Positions 58,010 to 64,000 of a stretch of 64,000 nucleotides of DNA are shown here, piece after piece (position 1 is the first letter of the stretch; each line of letters opens with the position of its first letter). Source of the stretch: CAWDZK01 sp963726615 (GTDB taxonomy: Bacteria; Actinomycetota; Actinomycetes; JACCUZ01); the NCBI GenBank assembly GCA_963726615.1, contig CAVSCX010000006.1, forward strand, positions 62,001 through 126,000, given 5' to 3'. A program made the translations under genes and the position numbers. Under the pieces are notes generated by a model, which worked only from the letters and a program-made list of their open reading frames with translations, was not told the origin of the DNA and searched no databases.

Positions 58010-58118
58010 GGGCGTCCCTCACGGTGGTCCGGGCGGGCCCGGTCCGGGCCTCCCCAGAGTCGTCGGCGCCCGGCGGCCCCGGCTTGACCCTGGGGGCTGA
58101 CGCTCTCTGGCGTTGCCG

Positions 58119-58907
58119 TCAGGCCGCTGCCTGCGCCTCGGGGACCATCTCGTCGAGCAGCCGGCCGAGAGCCCGGACGACCACAGCGGTGTCGAAGCAG
58201 GCAACCACCCGGTCGGCCGCCGCCATGCCCATCGCCGCACGCCGGACACCGTCCCCGGACAGGGCGCGCACGGCCCGGTCGAGGTCGGCGGTGGAGGGGA
58301 CGACAAGGCCGCAGACGGCGTCGGCAACCAGGTCGGGGAGGCCACCCTCGGCTACGACCACGGCGGGTCGCCCGGCGGCCATGCCGTGCAGCACCCGGTG
58401 GACCGACTCGGGCGTGTCGTCGGCCGCGGCCACCGGCTCCGGGTCGTCCCCTCCTGCGCTGACCTCGTCGGGACGCAACGACGCGACGTCGACGGCCTCG
58501 GGAACCAGGTGCAGTGCCGAGCGCGGGACCCCGAGGCGCACCAGGTCGGCGAGCTCGTTCGGGGAGGCACAGAGCACGGCAGTGGCCCCGCGGGCCAGGG
58601 CTGCCTCGACCCGCGTGGTCGCCGGGTTGCCTGATCGACCGGGTCGGTCCATCCGCGCCAGCATCGGGACGGCGGTGCCGCGGGTGGCCACCATGCCGGC
58701 GAGCCCGGCCTCGACGCCCAGCGCGACAACGACGTCCGGTGCCGTTCCCCACCCGTCCCGGACCCGGTGGCCGAGCGGCCCGGCGTCGGTGAGCGGGAGT
58801 CCTGGCCGCTGGGTGGTCTCGACGTCGTGGCCCAGACGGTGGAGGCCGTCGGCGACCCACCGGAGCGTGAGGTCGTGGGGCTGGGAACACAGGAGGGTGA
58901 TGCGCAT
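58119..58907 (-). CDS. Glycosyltransferase-4-like protein with missing middle
   Basis: A 262-residue protein resembling GT4 glycosyltransferases but too short (family about 380). The N-terminal Rossmann half is normal (MRITLLCSQPHDLTLRWVADGLHRLGHDVE, ...VLCASPNELADLVRLGV, LVPEAVDVASLRP). The C-terminal half keeps only VHRVLHGMAAGRPAVVVAEGGLPDLVADAVCGLVV. The segment between them, which normally carries the donor-binding R/K pair and G-x-G, is reduced to about 15 acidic residues. It is therefore probably inactive as a transferase or has a new role. ATG 58907; 109 nt upstream of the M23 gene. Confidence 0.7.
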   Translation of the reverse strand: MRITLLCSQPHDLTLRWVADGLHRLGHDVETTQRPGLPLTDAGPLGHRVRDGWGTAPDVVVALGVEAGLAGMVATRGTAVPMLARMDRPGRSGNPATTRVEAALARGATAVLCASPNELADLVRLGVPRSALHLVPEAVDVASLRPDEVSAGGDDPEPVAAADDTPESVHRVLHGMAAGRPAVVVAEGGLPDLVADAVCGLVVPSTADLDRAVRALSGDGVRRAAMGMAAADRVVACFDTAVVVRALGRLLDEMVPEAQAAA

Positions 58908-59070
58908 CGTGGCTCCCACGGTCGGGTCCGAGCCGGCCGGAGGGCCGGCGCAGCGCACCGGACTGCTGCAGCGCGCGCGATCGTGCTGTTCATGCCTCGA
59001 CGGGCTCGCCGGCAAACACCCCGCCCTCAGCCCGGCGTCGCGTCCCTGCGCCCGCCGGGCGGGCCGGTGG

Positions 59071-59673
59071 TCAGCGTGGCTCGCCCTGCTGCACCTGCTG
59101 GAGCCGGGCGATCAGCTCTCGGCGGCTCATCGCCGAGCGGCCCTCGATGCCGGCTCTGCGGGCCAGCTCGTACAGCTCGGCGCGCGGCAGGTCCAGCCGG
59201 CGGGGCGTCGGCCCGTCGGCACCCTGCTCGCGCAGGGCGGCGTCCCGCGCCCGGGTGTAGTCGGCGCCGAGCGCGCGCACGCGGGTGCGGGTGACTGCCT
59301 GTTCCAGCGGCACGAGGACCTCGTCGACCAGGCCCTCGTGCTGGGCCAGCAGGGCGAGCAACCGGTCGCCGTGCTCGGCCAGCCCGGGGGAGTCGAGGTC
59401 GTCCGCCTCGAGTGCGGCGGCGGCGTCGTGGAGTGCCCGGTCCTGCCCCGCGAGACGGGCGGCGGCCTCCTGGACGGCGTCGCCGGCGGGCGCGATGACG
59501 GACGGGGTGAGCGTGGCGCGCTCTGCCGCGAGGTGCGCTCGCAGCAGACGGAGCAGCTCGTGGCGCCAGCGTTGCCGGCTCGGACCCGGCGCGACCACAC
59601 GTCGCACCAGCCGCGGGATGCGCTCGTGGTCGTCCCGGACCGCCCGGACGATGCTGCTCGCCATGCGGCGCAC
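59071..59673 (-). CDS. Hemerythrin-like helical protein with Rho-N/SAP-like tail
   Basis: A 200-residue mostly helical protein. Residues 10-130 form four helices with His/Glu positions as in hemerythrin HHE domains: DDHERIPRLVRR, LRAHLAAERATLTP, DRALHDAAAALE and LLALLAQHEGLVDEVLVPLE. The C-terminal 40 residues (LPRAELYELARRAGIEGRSAMSRRELIARLQ) look like a Rho N-terminal or SAP-type nucleic-acid-binding domain. Such proteins bind iron or oxygen species. Start ATG 59673 or ATG 59664. The partner or target is unknown. Confidence 0.68.
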   Translation of the reverse strand: MRRMASSIVRAVRDDHERIPRLVRRVVAPGPSRQRWRHELLRLLRAHLAAERATLTPSVIAPAGDAVQEAAARLAGQDRALHDAAAALEADDLDSPGLAEHGDRLLALLAQHEGLVDEVLVPLEQAVTRTRVRALGADYTRARDAALREQGADGPTPRRLDLPRAELYELARRAGIEGRSAMSRRELIARLQQVQQGEPR

Positions 59674-59745
59674 GTACCCCGCGACATGCCGGTCATTCCG
59701 GGCGGCGTGCCGCCCGCGCTTCGACGGACGGCACGCCGTGGCCGG

Positions 59746-60201
59746 TCAGGGTCGCTGCACCTCGCCGCGCCACTCGCCCGTCTCGTCCCCGCGGTCCTCG
59801 ATGTACTCCTTGAACCGCGTCAGGTCGCCCTTGACCTGACGGCTGACGAAACCCAGGTGGTCGCCGGCCTTCTCCACCAGACCCTCGGGTTCGACGTCCA
59901 TCTGGACCATGACCTTCGTGCGGTCGTCGGCCAGGCGGTGGAAGGTCACCACTCCGGCCTGCTTGGGGCCGTCGACGGAGGTCCAGGCCACCCGCTCGTC
60001 CGGAGACTGCTCGGTGATCTTGGCGTCGAACTCGCGGGTGACGCCGTTCACCTTCGTCACCCAGTGCGTCATGGTGTCGCTGGTCTGCTGGATCCGCTCG
60101 ACGCCGGACATGAAGGCGGGGAACGACTCGAACTGGGTCCACTGGTTGTAGGCGGTGGTCACCGGGACGGCGACCTCGATCGACTGTTCGACTGTGCTCA
60201 T
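59746..60201 (-). CDS. SRPBCC/polyketide-cyclase-like protein
   Basis: A 151-residue START-like fold protein. MSTVEQSIEVAVPVTTAYNQWTQFESFPAFMSGVERI is the usual first strand-helix of the SRPBCC family (cyclase/dehydrase type), and TRFKEYIEDRG ends with the long C-terminal helix. The hydrophobic cavity could bind a lipid-like molecule. No catalytic residue can be named. It stands among small stress-type genes, all on the same strand. Confidence 0.82.
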   Translation of the reverse strand: MSTVEQSIEVAVPVTTAYNQWTQFESFPAFMSGVERIQQTSDTMTHWVTKVNGVTREFDAKITEQSPDERVAWTSVDGPKQAGVVTFHRLADDRTKVMVQMDVEPEGLVEKAGDHLGFVSRQVKGDLTRFKEYIEDRGDETGEWRGEVQRP

Positions 60202-60262
60202 GTCGGTCGGCTGCCCGCAGCCGCGCGGGGGAAACCTGCCGGGAAGGCCCGATCGTCGGGCG

Positions 60263-60652
60263 TCAGCTGGTGGTCTCGTCGTGCGGGCGGCAGGAGTGGG
60301 TGGTCTCCGGGTGCTGCAGGCACGCGTCGGCCTCCTCGACCGAGCTCACCAGGCCCAGCCGCTCGGCCAGCCCGGTGATCTCCAGCACCCTGCGGACAGC
60401 GGCGCCGCGGCTCACGACGTGCACCGAACCGCCGAGGGTGATTGCCCGCTCCCGGGCGCGGACCAACGCGTTGACCCCGCTGGAGTCCATGAAGGTGACG
60501 TCCTGGGCGTCCACGACGAGGTGGATGCCGTCCCGGTTGAGCGCGGCGAGCATCTCGTCGCGCAGCGCGGGGGCGTTGGCGAGGTCGACCTCGCTCGGGA
60601 GGCGGACGATGGTCGAGCCCGACGACGAGGGCAGCGAAGCATCGACGGCCAT
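60263..60652 (-). CDS. STAS-domain anti-sigma factor antagonist
   Basis: A 129-residue single STAS domain. It has the SpoIIAA-like phosphorylation segment VTFMDSSGVNAL with the presumed acceptor Ser57, preceded by VDAQDVTF and followed by GLAERLGLVSS. Such proteins bind an anti-sigma kinase and release a SigB/SigF-type sigma factor. No anti-sigma gene lies next to it. Start ATG 60652 has CAGGAG upstream. A TTGCAG-N17-TATCCT promoter precedes it on this strand. Confidence 0.85.
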   Translation of the reverse strand: MAVDASLPSSSGSTIVRLPSEVDLANAPALRDEMLAALNRDGIHLVVDAQDVTFMDSSGVNALVRARERAITLGGSVHVVSRGAAVRRVLEITGLAERLGLVSSVEEADACLQHPETTHSCRPHDETTS

Positions 60653-60706
60653 GAGAACTCCTGAGGGTGGTGGTGCGGGCACACCGGTCTGCCTCAGTGC
60701 ACCCCG

Positions 60707-60735
60707 AGGATAGGTCGCGACCGAACGACCTGCAA
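60707..60735 (-). promoter_or_regulatory. Housekeeping-type promoter of the STAS gene
   Basis: On the minus strand TTGCAG (60735-60730) and TATCCT (60712-60707) are separated by 17 bp, 55 nt before the start codon at 60652. Confidence 0.5.
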
Positions 60736-60742
60736 CACGTGC

Positions 60743-60764
60743 GGGGCGGGTGGGGCGGGTGGGG
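60743..60764 (+). repeat. G-quadruplex-type repeat
   Basis: Five G-runs (GGGG C GGG T GGGG C GGG T GGGG) with single-base loops, repeating every 9 nt, lie on the + strand between paaN and the STAS gene. Confidence 0.75.
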
Positions 60765-60785
60765 CGGTGGGAGTCGCGCGCCGGG

Positions 60786-62477
60786 TCAGTGCTCGGCGGG
60801 CAGGTGGCGCCGGGACTGGACCATGCGGAACCGGCTCGCGACGAACGCCGCGTCGGTCAGTGCGCTGTTCGCCGCCGGGTTGGCGCCGGTCGCGTGGAAG
60901 TCGCTGAACGCCGCCGACTGGTTGACGTAGACGGTCTCGGTGAGGTTCTCCGACAGCGCGACGCCGGCGTCGAGCGCCGCGTCCTCCGTGGCCTCCAGCA
61001 CCTTCTCGTCGGTCGAGTAGACGGCGGCGGTGATCGCCCCCTGCTCGCGGACGGAGCTGCGCAGCAGCTCGACCGAGTCGGCCGTGCTCCCCGTGGTGAC
61101 CAGGAAGGCGACCGGGCCGAAGCACTCCTGCAGGTACGTGCCGGTGTCCGCGGCGTCCACCTTGACGATGGTGGGTGTCCGCACTGTCGCGTCCGGGAAG
61201 TCCGGGTGGGTCACCGATCGGCTCGCGAGCAGCACCTCGCCGTACGACGGCGCCTTGTCCAGCCGCTCGAGGACGCCGCCGTTGACGATGGCCCCGAGCA
61301 GCGCCGTGGCACGGGTGTCGTCGCCGAGCAGGCCGTCGACGGCAGCGGCCAGGTCCGCCGCGAACTCCTCGACCGACCTGTGCTCGCCGTCGGCGGTGAT
61401 GCCGTCGTGCGGGACCAGCAGGTTCTGCGGCGTGGTGCACATCTGGCCGCTGTAGAGCGACAGCGAGAAGGCGATGTTCGCCAGCATCCCGCGGTAGTCG
61501 TCGGTGGAGTCGACCACGACGGTGTTGACGCCGGCCTTCTCGGTGAAGACTGCCGCCTGGTGGGCGTTCTGCTCGAGCCAGGTTCCGAACCCGGTCGAGC
61601 CGGTGTAGTCGACGACCTTCACCTCGGGCCGCAGCGCGAGCACCTTGGCAAGGCCCTCGCCGGGCTGCTCGGCGGCGAGCTGGACGAGCTCGGGGGAGAA
61701 GCCGTTCTCGGCGAGGACGTCGCGGGCGACCTGGACAGAGATGGCGAGCGGCAGGACCGCCCCCGGGTGCGGCTTGACGACGACCGCGTTGCCGGTGACC
61801 AGGCTCGCGAACAGGCCCGGGTAGGAGTTCCAGGTCGGGAACGTGTTGCAGCCGATGACCAGCGCGACCCCACGGGGCACGACGGTGAAGGTCTTCGACA
61901 TCCGCTGCGGCGGCCGCTTGCCCTGCGGCTTCTCCCACGTCGCGCTCGGCGCATGCCGCGTCATCTCGGCGTAGGCGTAGGCGATCGCCTCCAGCGCCCG
62001 ATCCTGCGCGTGCGGTCCGCCCGCCTGGAACGCCATCGCGTACGCCTGGCCGGACGTGTGCATCACGGCCTGCGCCATCTCGTGGCTGCGCGCGTTGATG
62101 CGGGTCAGGATCTCGATGCCGAGCTCGGCGCGGGTGTCCGGGCCTGCCGCGCGCCAGGCCGGGATCGCGGCGGTCGCGTCGGCCATCAGCGCGTCGACCG
62201 GCTTGTGCGGGTAGCTCGTGCCGAGGTCCAGGCCGTACGGCGACCGCTCGCCCGCCACGCCTCCGTCGGAGCCGCCCTGGTCGAGCGGGAAGGGCGTGCC
62301 CAGGTAGGTCTCGAAGGCCGCCTTGCCCTCGGCGGCGGACTGCGTCCCGGGGGTCGCCTCCTCGCCGTAGGCCTTGAGGTTCTCGGGGTAGGCGGACCAG
62401 TAGCTGCGCTCCCGGATTGCGGTGAGCGCTCTTTCGAGGGTCTCGCGGTGGGCGGTCTGCGCGATGCTCGTCGTCAT
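60786..62477 (-). CDS. paaN: Phenylacetic acid degradation protein PaaN
   Basis: A 563-residue aldehyde-dehydrogenase-superfamily protein of the PaaN type. It begins ALTAIRERSYWSAYPE, has CNTFPTWNSYPGLFASLVTGNAVVVKPHPGAVLPLAI (NAD-binding), VDYTGSTGFGTWLE and the catalytic Cys in YSGQMCTTPQN. PaaN-type enzymes oxidise ring-opened aldehyde intermediates in phenylacetate breakdown. No other paa gene is in the window. ATG 62477 lies 7 nt after a TAGGTT -10 on this strand, shared with mmuM, so it is probably leaderless. Confidence 0.9.
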   Translation of the reverse strand: MTTSIAQTAHRETLERALTAIRERSYWSAYPENLKAYGEEATPGTQSAAEGKAAFETYLGTPFPLDQGGSDGGVAGERSPYGLDLGTSYPHKPVDALMADATAAIPAWRAAGPDTRAELGIEILTRINARSHEMAQAVMHTSGQAYAMAFQAGGPHAQDRALEAIAYAYAEMTRHAPSATWEKPQGKRPPQRMSKTFTVVPRGVALVIGCNTFPTWNSYPGLFASLVTGNAVVVKPHPGAVLPLAISVQVARDVLAENGFSPELVQLAAEQPGEGLAKVLALRPEVKVVDYTGSTGFGTWLEQNAHQAAVFTEKAGVNTVVVDSTDDYRGMLANIAFSLSLYSGQMCTTPQNLLVPHDGITADGEHRSVEEFAADLAAAVDGLLGDDTRATALLGAIVNGGVLERLDKAPSYGEVLLASRSVTHPDFPDATVRTPTIVKVDAADTGTYLQECFGPVAFLVTTGSTADSVELLRSSVREQGAITAAVYSTDEKVLEATEDAALDAGVALSENLTETVYVNQSAAFSDFHATGANPAANSALTDAAFVASRFRMVQSRRHLPAEH

Positions 62478-62483
62478 GCTCCG

Positions 62484-62490
62484 TAACCTA
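62484..62490. promoter_or_regulatory. Symmetric divergent promoter for mmuM and paaN
   Basis: The 7-mer TAACCTA contains TAACCT on the + strand (62484-62489), 6 nt before the GTG of mmuM at 62496, and TAGGTT on the - strand (62490-62485), 7 nt before the ATG of paaN at 62477. The start codons are 19 bp apart, the same as at 3651/3670. Confidence 0.65.
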
Positions 62491-62495
62491 ACGGG

Positions 62496-63407
62496 GTGGA
62501 CAGGGAGCAGCCCGACGGCGCCGGCGTCGTGCTGCTCGACGGCGGCTTCGCGACCGAGCTCGAGCGGCGCGGCCACGACCTGTCCGACGACCTCTGGTCG
62601 GCCCGGCTGCTGGTCGACGACCCGGCCGAGGTCAGGGCGACACATCTGGCGTTCTTCCGGTCCGGCGCCCGGGTCGCCACGACAGCGAGCTACCAGGCGT
62701 CCTTCGCCGGCTTCGCGGCTCGCGGCATGTCGCGGCAGGGCTCGGCGGCACTGATGCGGCTGTCGGTGACGCTTGCGCGCGAGGCCGCGTCGCAGGCAGA
62801 GGCCGAGGACGGCGTCCCGCGGCTGGTCGCCGCCTCGATCGGGCCGTACGGCGCGGTTCTGGCCGACGGCTCGGAGTACCACGGCTCGTACGGAGTGTCC
62901 GACGGCTACCTGCGGTCGTTCCACGCCGAGCGGCTCGAGGTGCTGGCGGCCGCCGGCGCCGACCTGCTCGCGGTCGAGACCGTGCCGTCGGAGCAGGAGG
63001 TGACGGTGCTGCTCGACGTCCTGTCGACGCTCGGCCCGGCTGTGCCCGCCTGGCTGTCGTTGACCTGTGCCGACGACGAGACGACCCGCGCGGGGGAGCC
63101 GGTGGGGCGGGTGTTCGGGCTGACGCGTGGACACGACGCCGTCCTCGCGGTCGGGGTCAACTGCACCGCACCGCCGTACGTCGAGGCGCTGGTGTCGGCC
63201 GCTGTCGCCGCGTCCGGCAAGCCGGCTGTCGCGTACCCGAACAGCGGCGAGTCCTGGGACGGCGAGACGCGGACCTGGGGCGGCGACGGTGCCGTCGTCG
63301 ACCTCGAGCTCGCCAGGCGCTGGGTCTCGGCCGGCGCCCGCTACGTCGGTGGCTGCTGCCGGGTCGGCTCCGCCGACATCGCTCGGCTGGCGGCCGGTCT
63401 GTCGTGA
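62496..63407 (+). CDS. mmuM: Homocysteine S-methyltransferase
   Basis: A 303-residue zinc-dependent methyltransferase that makes methionine from homocysteine and S-methylmethionine or SAM. VVLLDGGFATELERRGHDL starts the barrel. The three zinc-binding cysteines are present: Cys223 in GVNCTAP, and Cys287-Cys288 in GGCCRVG. ASYQASFAGF and SIGPYGA are also typical. GTG 62496 follows a TAACCT -10 by 6 nt. It is divergent from paaN; no S-methylmethionine permease gene is adjacent. Confidence 0.9.
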   Translation: MDREQPDGAGVVLLDGGFATELERRGHDLSDDLWSARLLVDDPAEVRATHLAFFRSGARVATTASYQASFAGFAARGMSRQGSAALMRLSVTLAREAASQAEAEDGVPRLVAASIGPYGAVLADGSEYHGSYGVSDGYLRSFHAERLEVLAAAGADLLAVETVPSEQEVTVLLDVLSTLGPAVPAWLSLTCADDETTRAGEPVGRVFGLTRGHDAVLAVGVNCTAPPYVEALVSAAVAASGKPAVAYPNSGESWDGETRTWGGDGAVVDLELARRWVSAGARYVGGCCRVGSADIARLAAGLS

Positions 63408-63512
63408 CCGTCGTCCACGGCTGACGGTCGCAGATCGCTCACGGATCCGTTGCTCCGCCGTTCGCGTCGACCGGGCGGTCCCGGCCCGACCACGGCGACG
63501 TGCCCGGGCACG

Positions 63513-63546
63513 ACCAGGGAGCCGGCGGTTCTGCCGGCTCCCTGGT
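63513..63546. terminator. Terminator between mmuM and the permease gene
   Basis: ACCAGGGAGCCGGC and its exact complement form a 14-bp stem with loop GGTTCT, 106 nt after the mmuM stop and 49 nt from the stop of the convergent gene. It can act in both directions. Confidence 0.8.
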
Positions 63547-63594
63547 GTCGACCACACGAGCCGTGGTCGACGGGGCGGGAGGGGGTGGGGCGAC

Positions 63595-64000
63595 CTACTT
63601 GATCTCGGACCGCAGCACGAGGCGCAGCCCGACGACCAGCGGGAGCACCAGCCAGACCGCCTCCGTGACGGCCAGCTGGGCCCACTCCTGCCCGGTGACC
63701 GGGCTGCCGATGGTGAACAGCGCGGACTGGGCGGCGTTGACGTCGACCCAGGGCTGCAGGTCCTGGAACCCTGCCTGGCGGGTGGCCAGGAGCATGAGCA
63801 GGGTGGGCTGGACGAAGGAGATGACGAAGTACGCCACCAGCGCTGCGGCGGAGCTGCGGAGCAGCACACCGATCGCGAAGCCGCCCATAAGCCCCAGCAC
63901 GTTGCCGAGCACGATGTGCGCGGCGTCGGCCAGCGACACGTCCCACACGGTCGGGGTGCCGGTGATCGCCGTCCCCACGACGTTGCCGACCGCGCCGATC
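63595..64000 (-). CDS. ABC-2-type permease-like membrane protein (truncated by window edge)
   Basis: About 135 C-terminal residues of a membrane protein whose N-terminus lies beyond the right edge. Hydrophobic stretches are AAHIVLGNVLGLMGGFAIGVLLRSSAAALVAYFVISFVQPTLLMLL and WAQLAVTEAVWLVLPLVVGLRLVLRSEIK, consistent with the last helices of ABC-2 type exporter permeases, which often end with G-x-x-x-x-x-R-x-E/D-I/V-K. The GTG at 63978 could serve as a start but the frame is open to the window end. An ATPase gene would be expected upstream. Confidence 0.6.
   Translation of the reverse strand, partial: IGAVGNVVGTAITGTPTVWDVSLADAAHIVLGNVLGLMGGFAIGVLLRSSAAALVAYFVISFVQPTLLMLLATRQAGFQDLQPWVDVNAAQSALFTIGSPVTGQEWAQLAVTEAVWLVLPLVVGLRLVLRSEIK

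Noticed and set aside
62478..63869. Open frame extending paaN upstream to 63869
   Set aside because: PaaN similarity starts at ATG 62477 just after a -10 element, and the extension is antisense to the well-conserved mmuM gene.
1..64000. Search by eye for tRNA or rRNA genes and IS-type terminal repeats
   Set aside because: No cloverleaf with a convincing T-loop, no rRNA-like segment and no transposase were found; a scan with a covariance-model tool would be needed to exclude small RNAs.

Overview
The window is a very GC-rich stretch of actinobacterial chromosome. The evidence for this is a SucA/SucB-fused 2-oxoglutarate enzyme (Kgd), Ni-superoxide dismutase with its SodX protease, a BsaP-type biotin synthase partner, DUF3052 and DUF6104 proteins, many GTG starts, and many genes whose start lies 5-8 nt after a TAnnnT -10 element (leaderless transcription). 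A Nocardioidaceae-like or related lineage would fit, but the sequence alone does not settle the family. I saw no rRNA, tRNA, CRISPR array, insertion sequence or phage genes.

Layout. 1-10.7 kb is core metabolism: a biotin-dependent carboxylase subunit and biotinyl carrier, an orphan PilT ATPase, BsaP and a thioesterase on a shared promoter, a GNAT acetyltransferase, a GlxA-type regulator, a monocarboxylate/sodium symporter with its DUF3311 partner, bioD-bioB, and sodN/sodX. 10.7-21.2 kb holds a GntR regulator divergent from a dimethylargininase-like gene, malic enzyme, a SulP transporter, an oxidoreductase-phosphotransferase pair, a secreted protein, and a PadR/DUF4097 operon. 21.4-30.8 kb holds kgd-DUF6104, an acyl-CoA dehydrogenase, an ArsR-like regulator divergent from an MFS pump, a GH88-like secreted hydrolase and a DUF3052 protein.

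31.0-48.8 kb is the most unusual part: one strand-consistent, tightly packed run of seven genes, all for exported or membrane proteins. It encodes a giant SdrD-B/IPT/beta-helix protein (split by an apparent one-base frameshift), three consecutive cupredoxin/multicopper-oxidase-like proteins, a small anchored protein, a CopC-CopD-type copper protein and a subtilisin-like protease. The giant protein, the third oxidase-like protein and the protease end in the same ~115-residue repeat (eight copies in all). Classical copper-ligand motifs are split between the first two oxidases and missing from the third. I infer a copper-dependent extracellular oxidation system with its own copper handling and protease; the substrate is unknown. 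A two-component system lies convergent at its end.

48.8-64 kb holds that two-component system, a DHA2 MFS pump, a primary-like sigma factor, a translationally coupled four-gene operon (acyl-CoA dehydrogenase, PIG-L deacetylase, NodS-like methyltransferase, glycosyltransferase), an M23 peptidase, a shortened glycosyltransferase, stress-type small proteins, paaN and mmuM on a shared divergent promoter, and a truncated membrane permease-like gene at the right edge.
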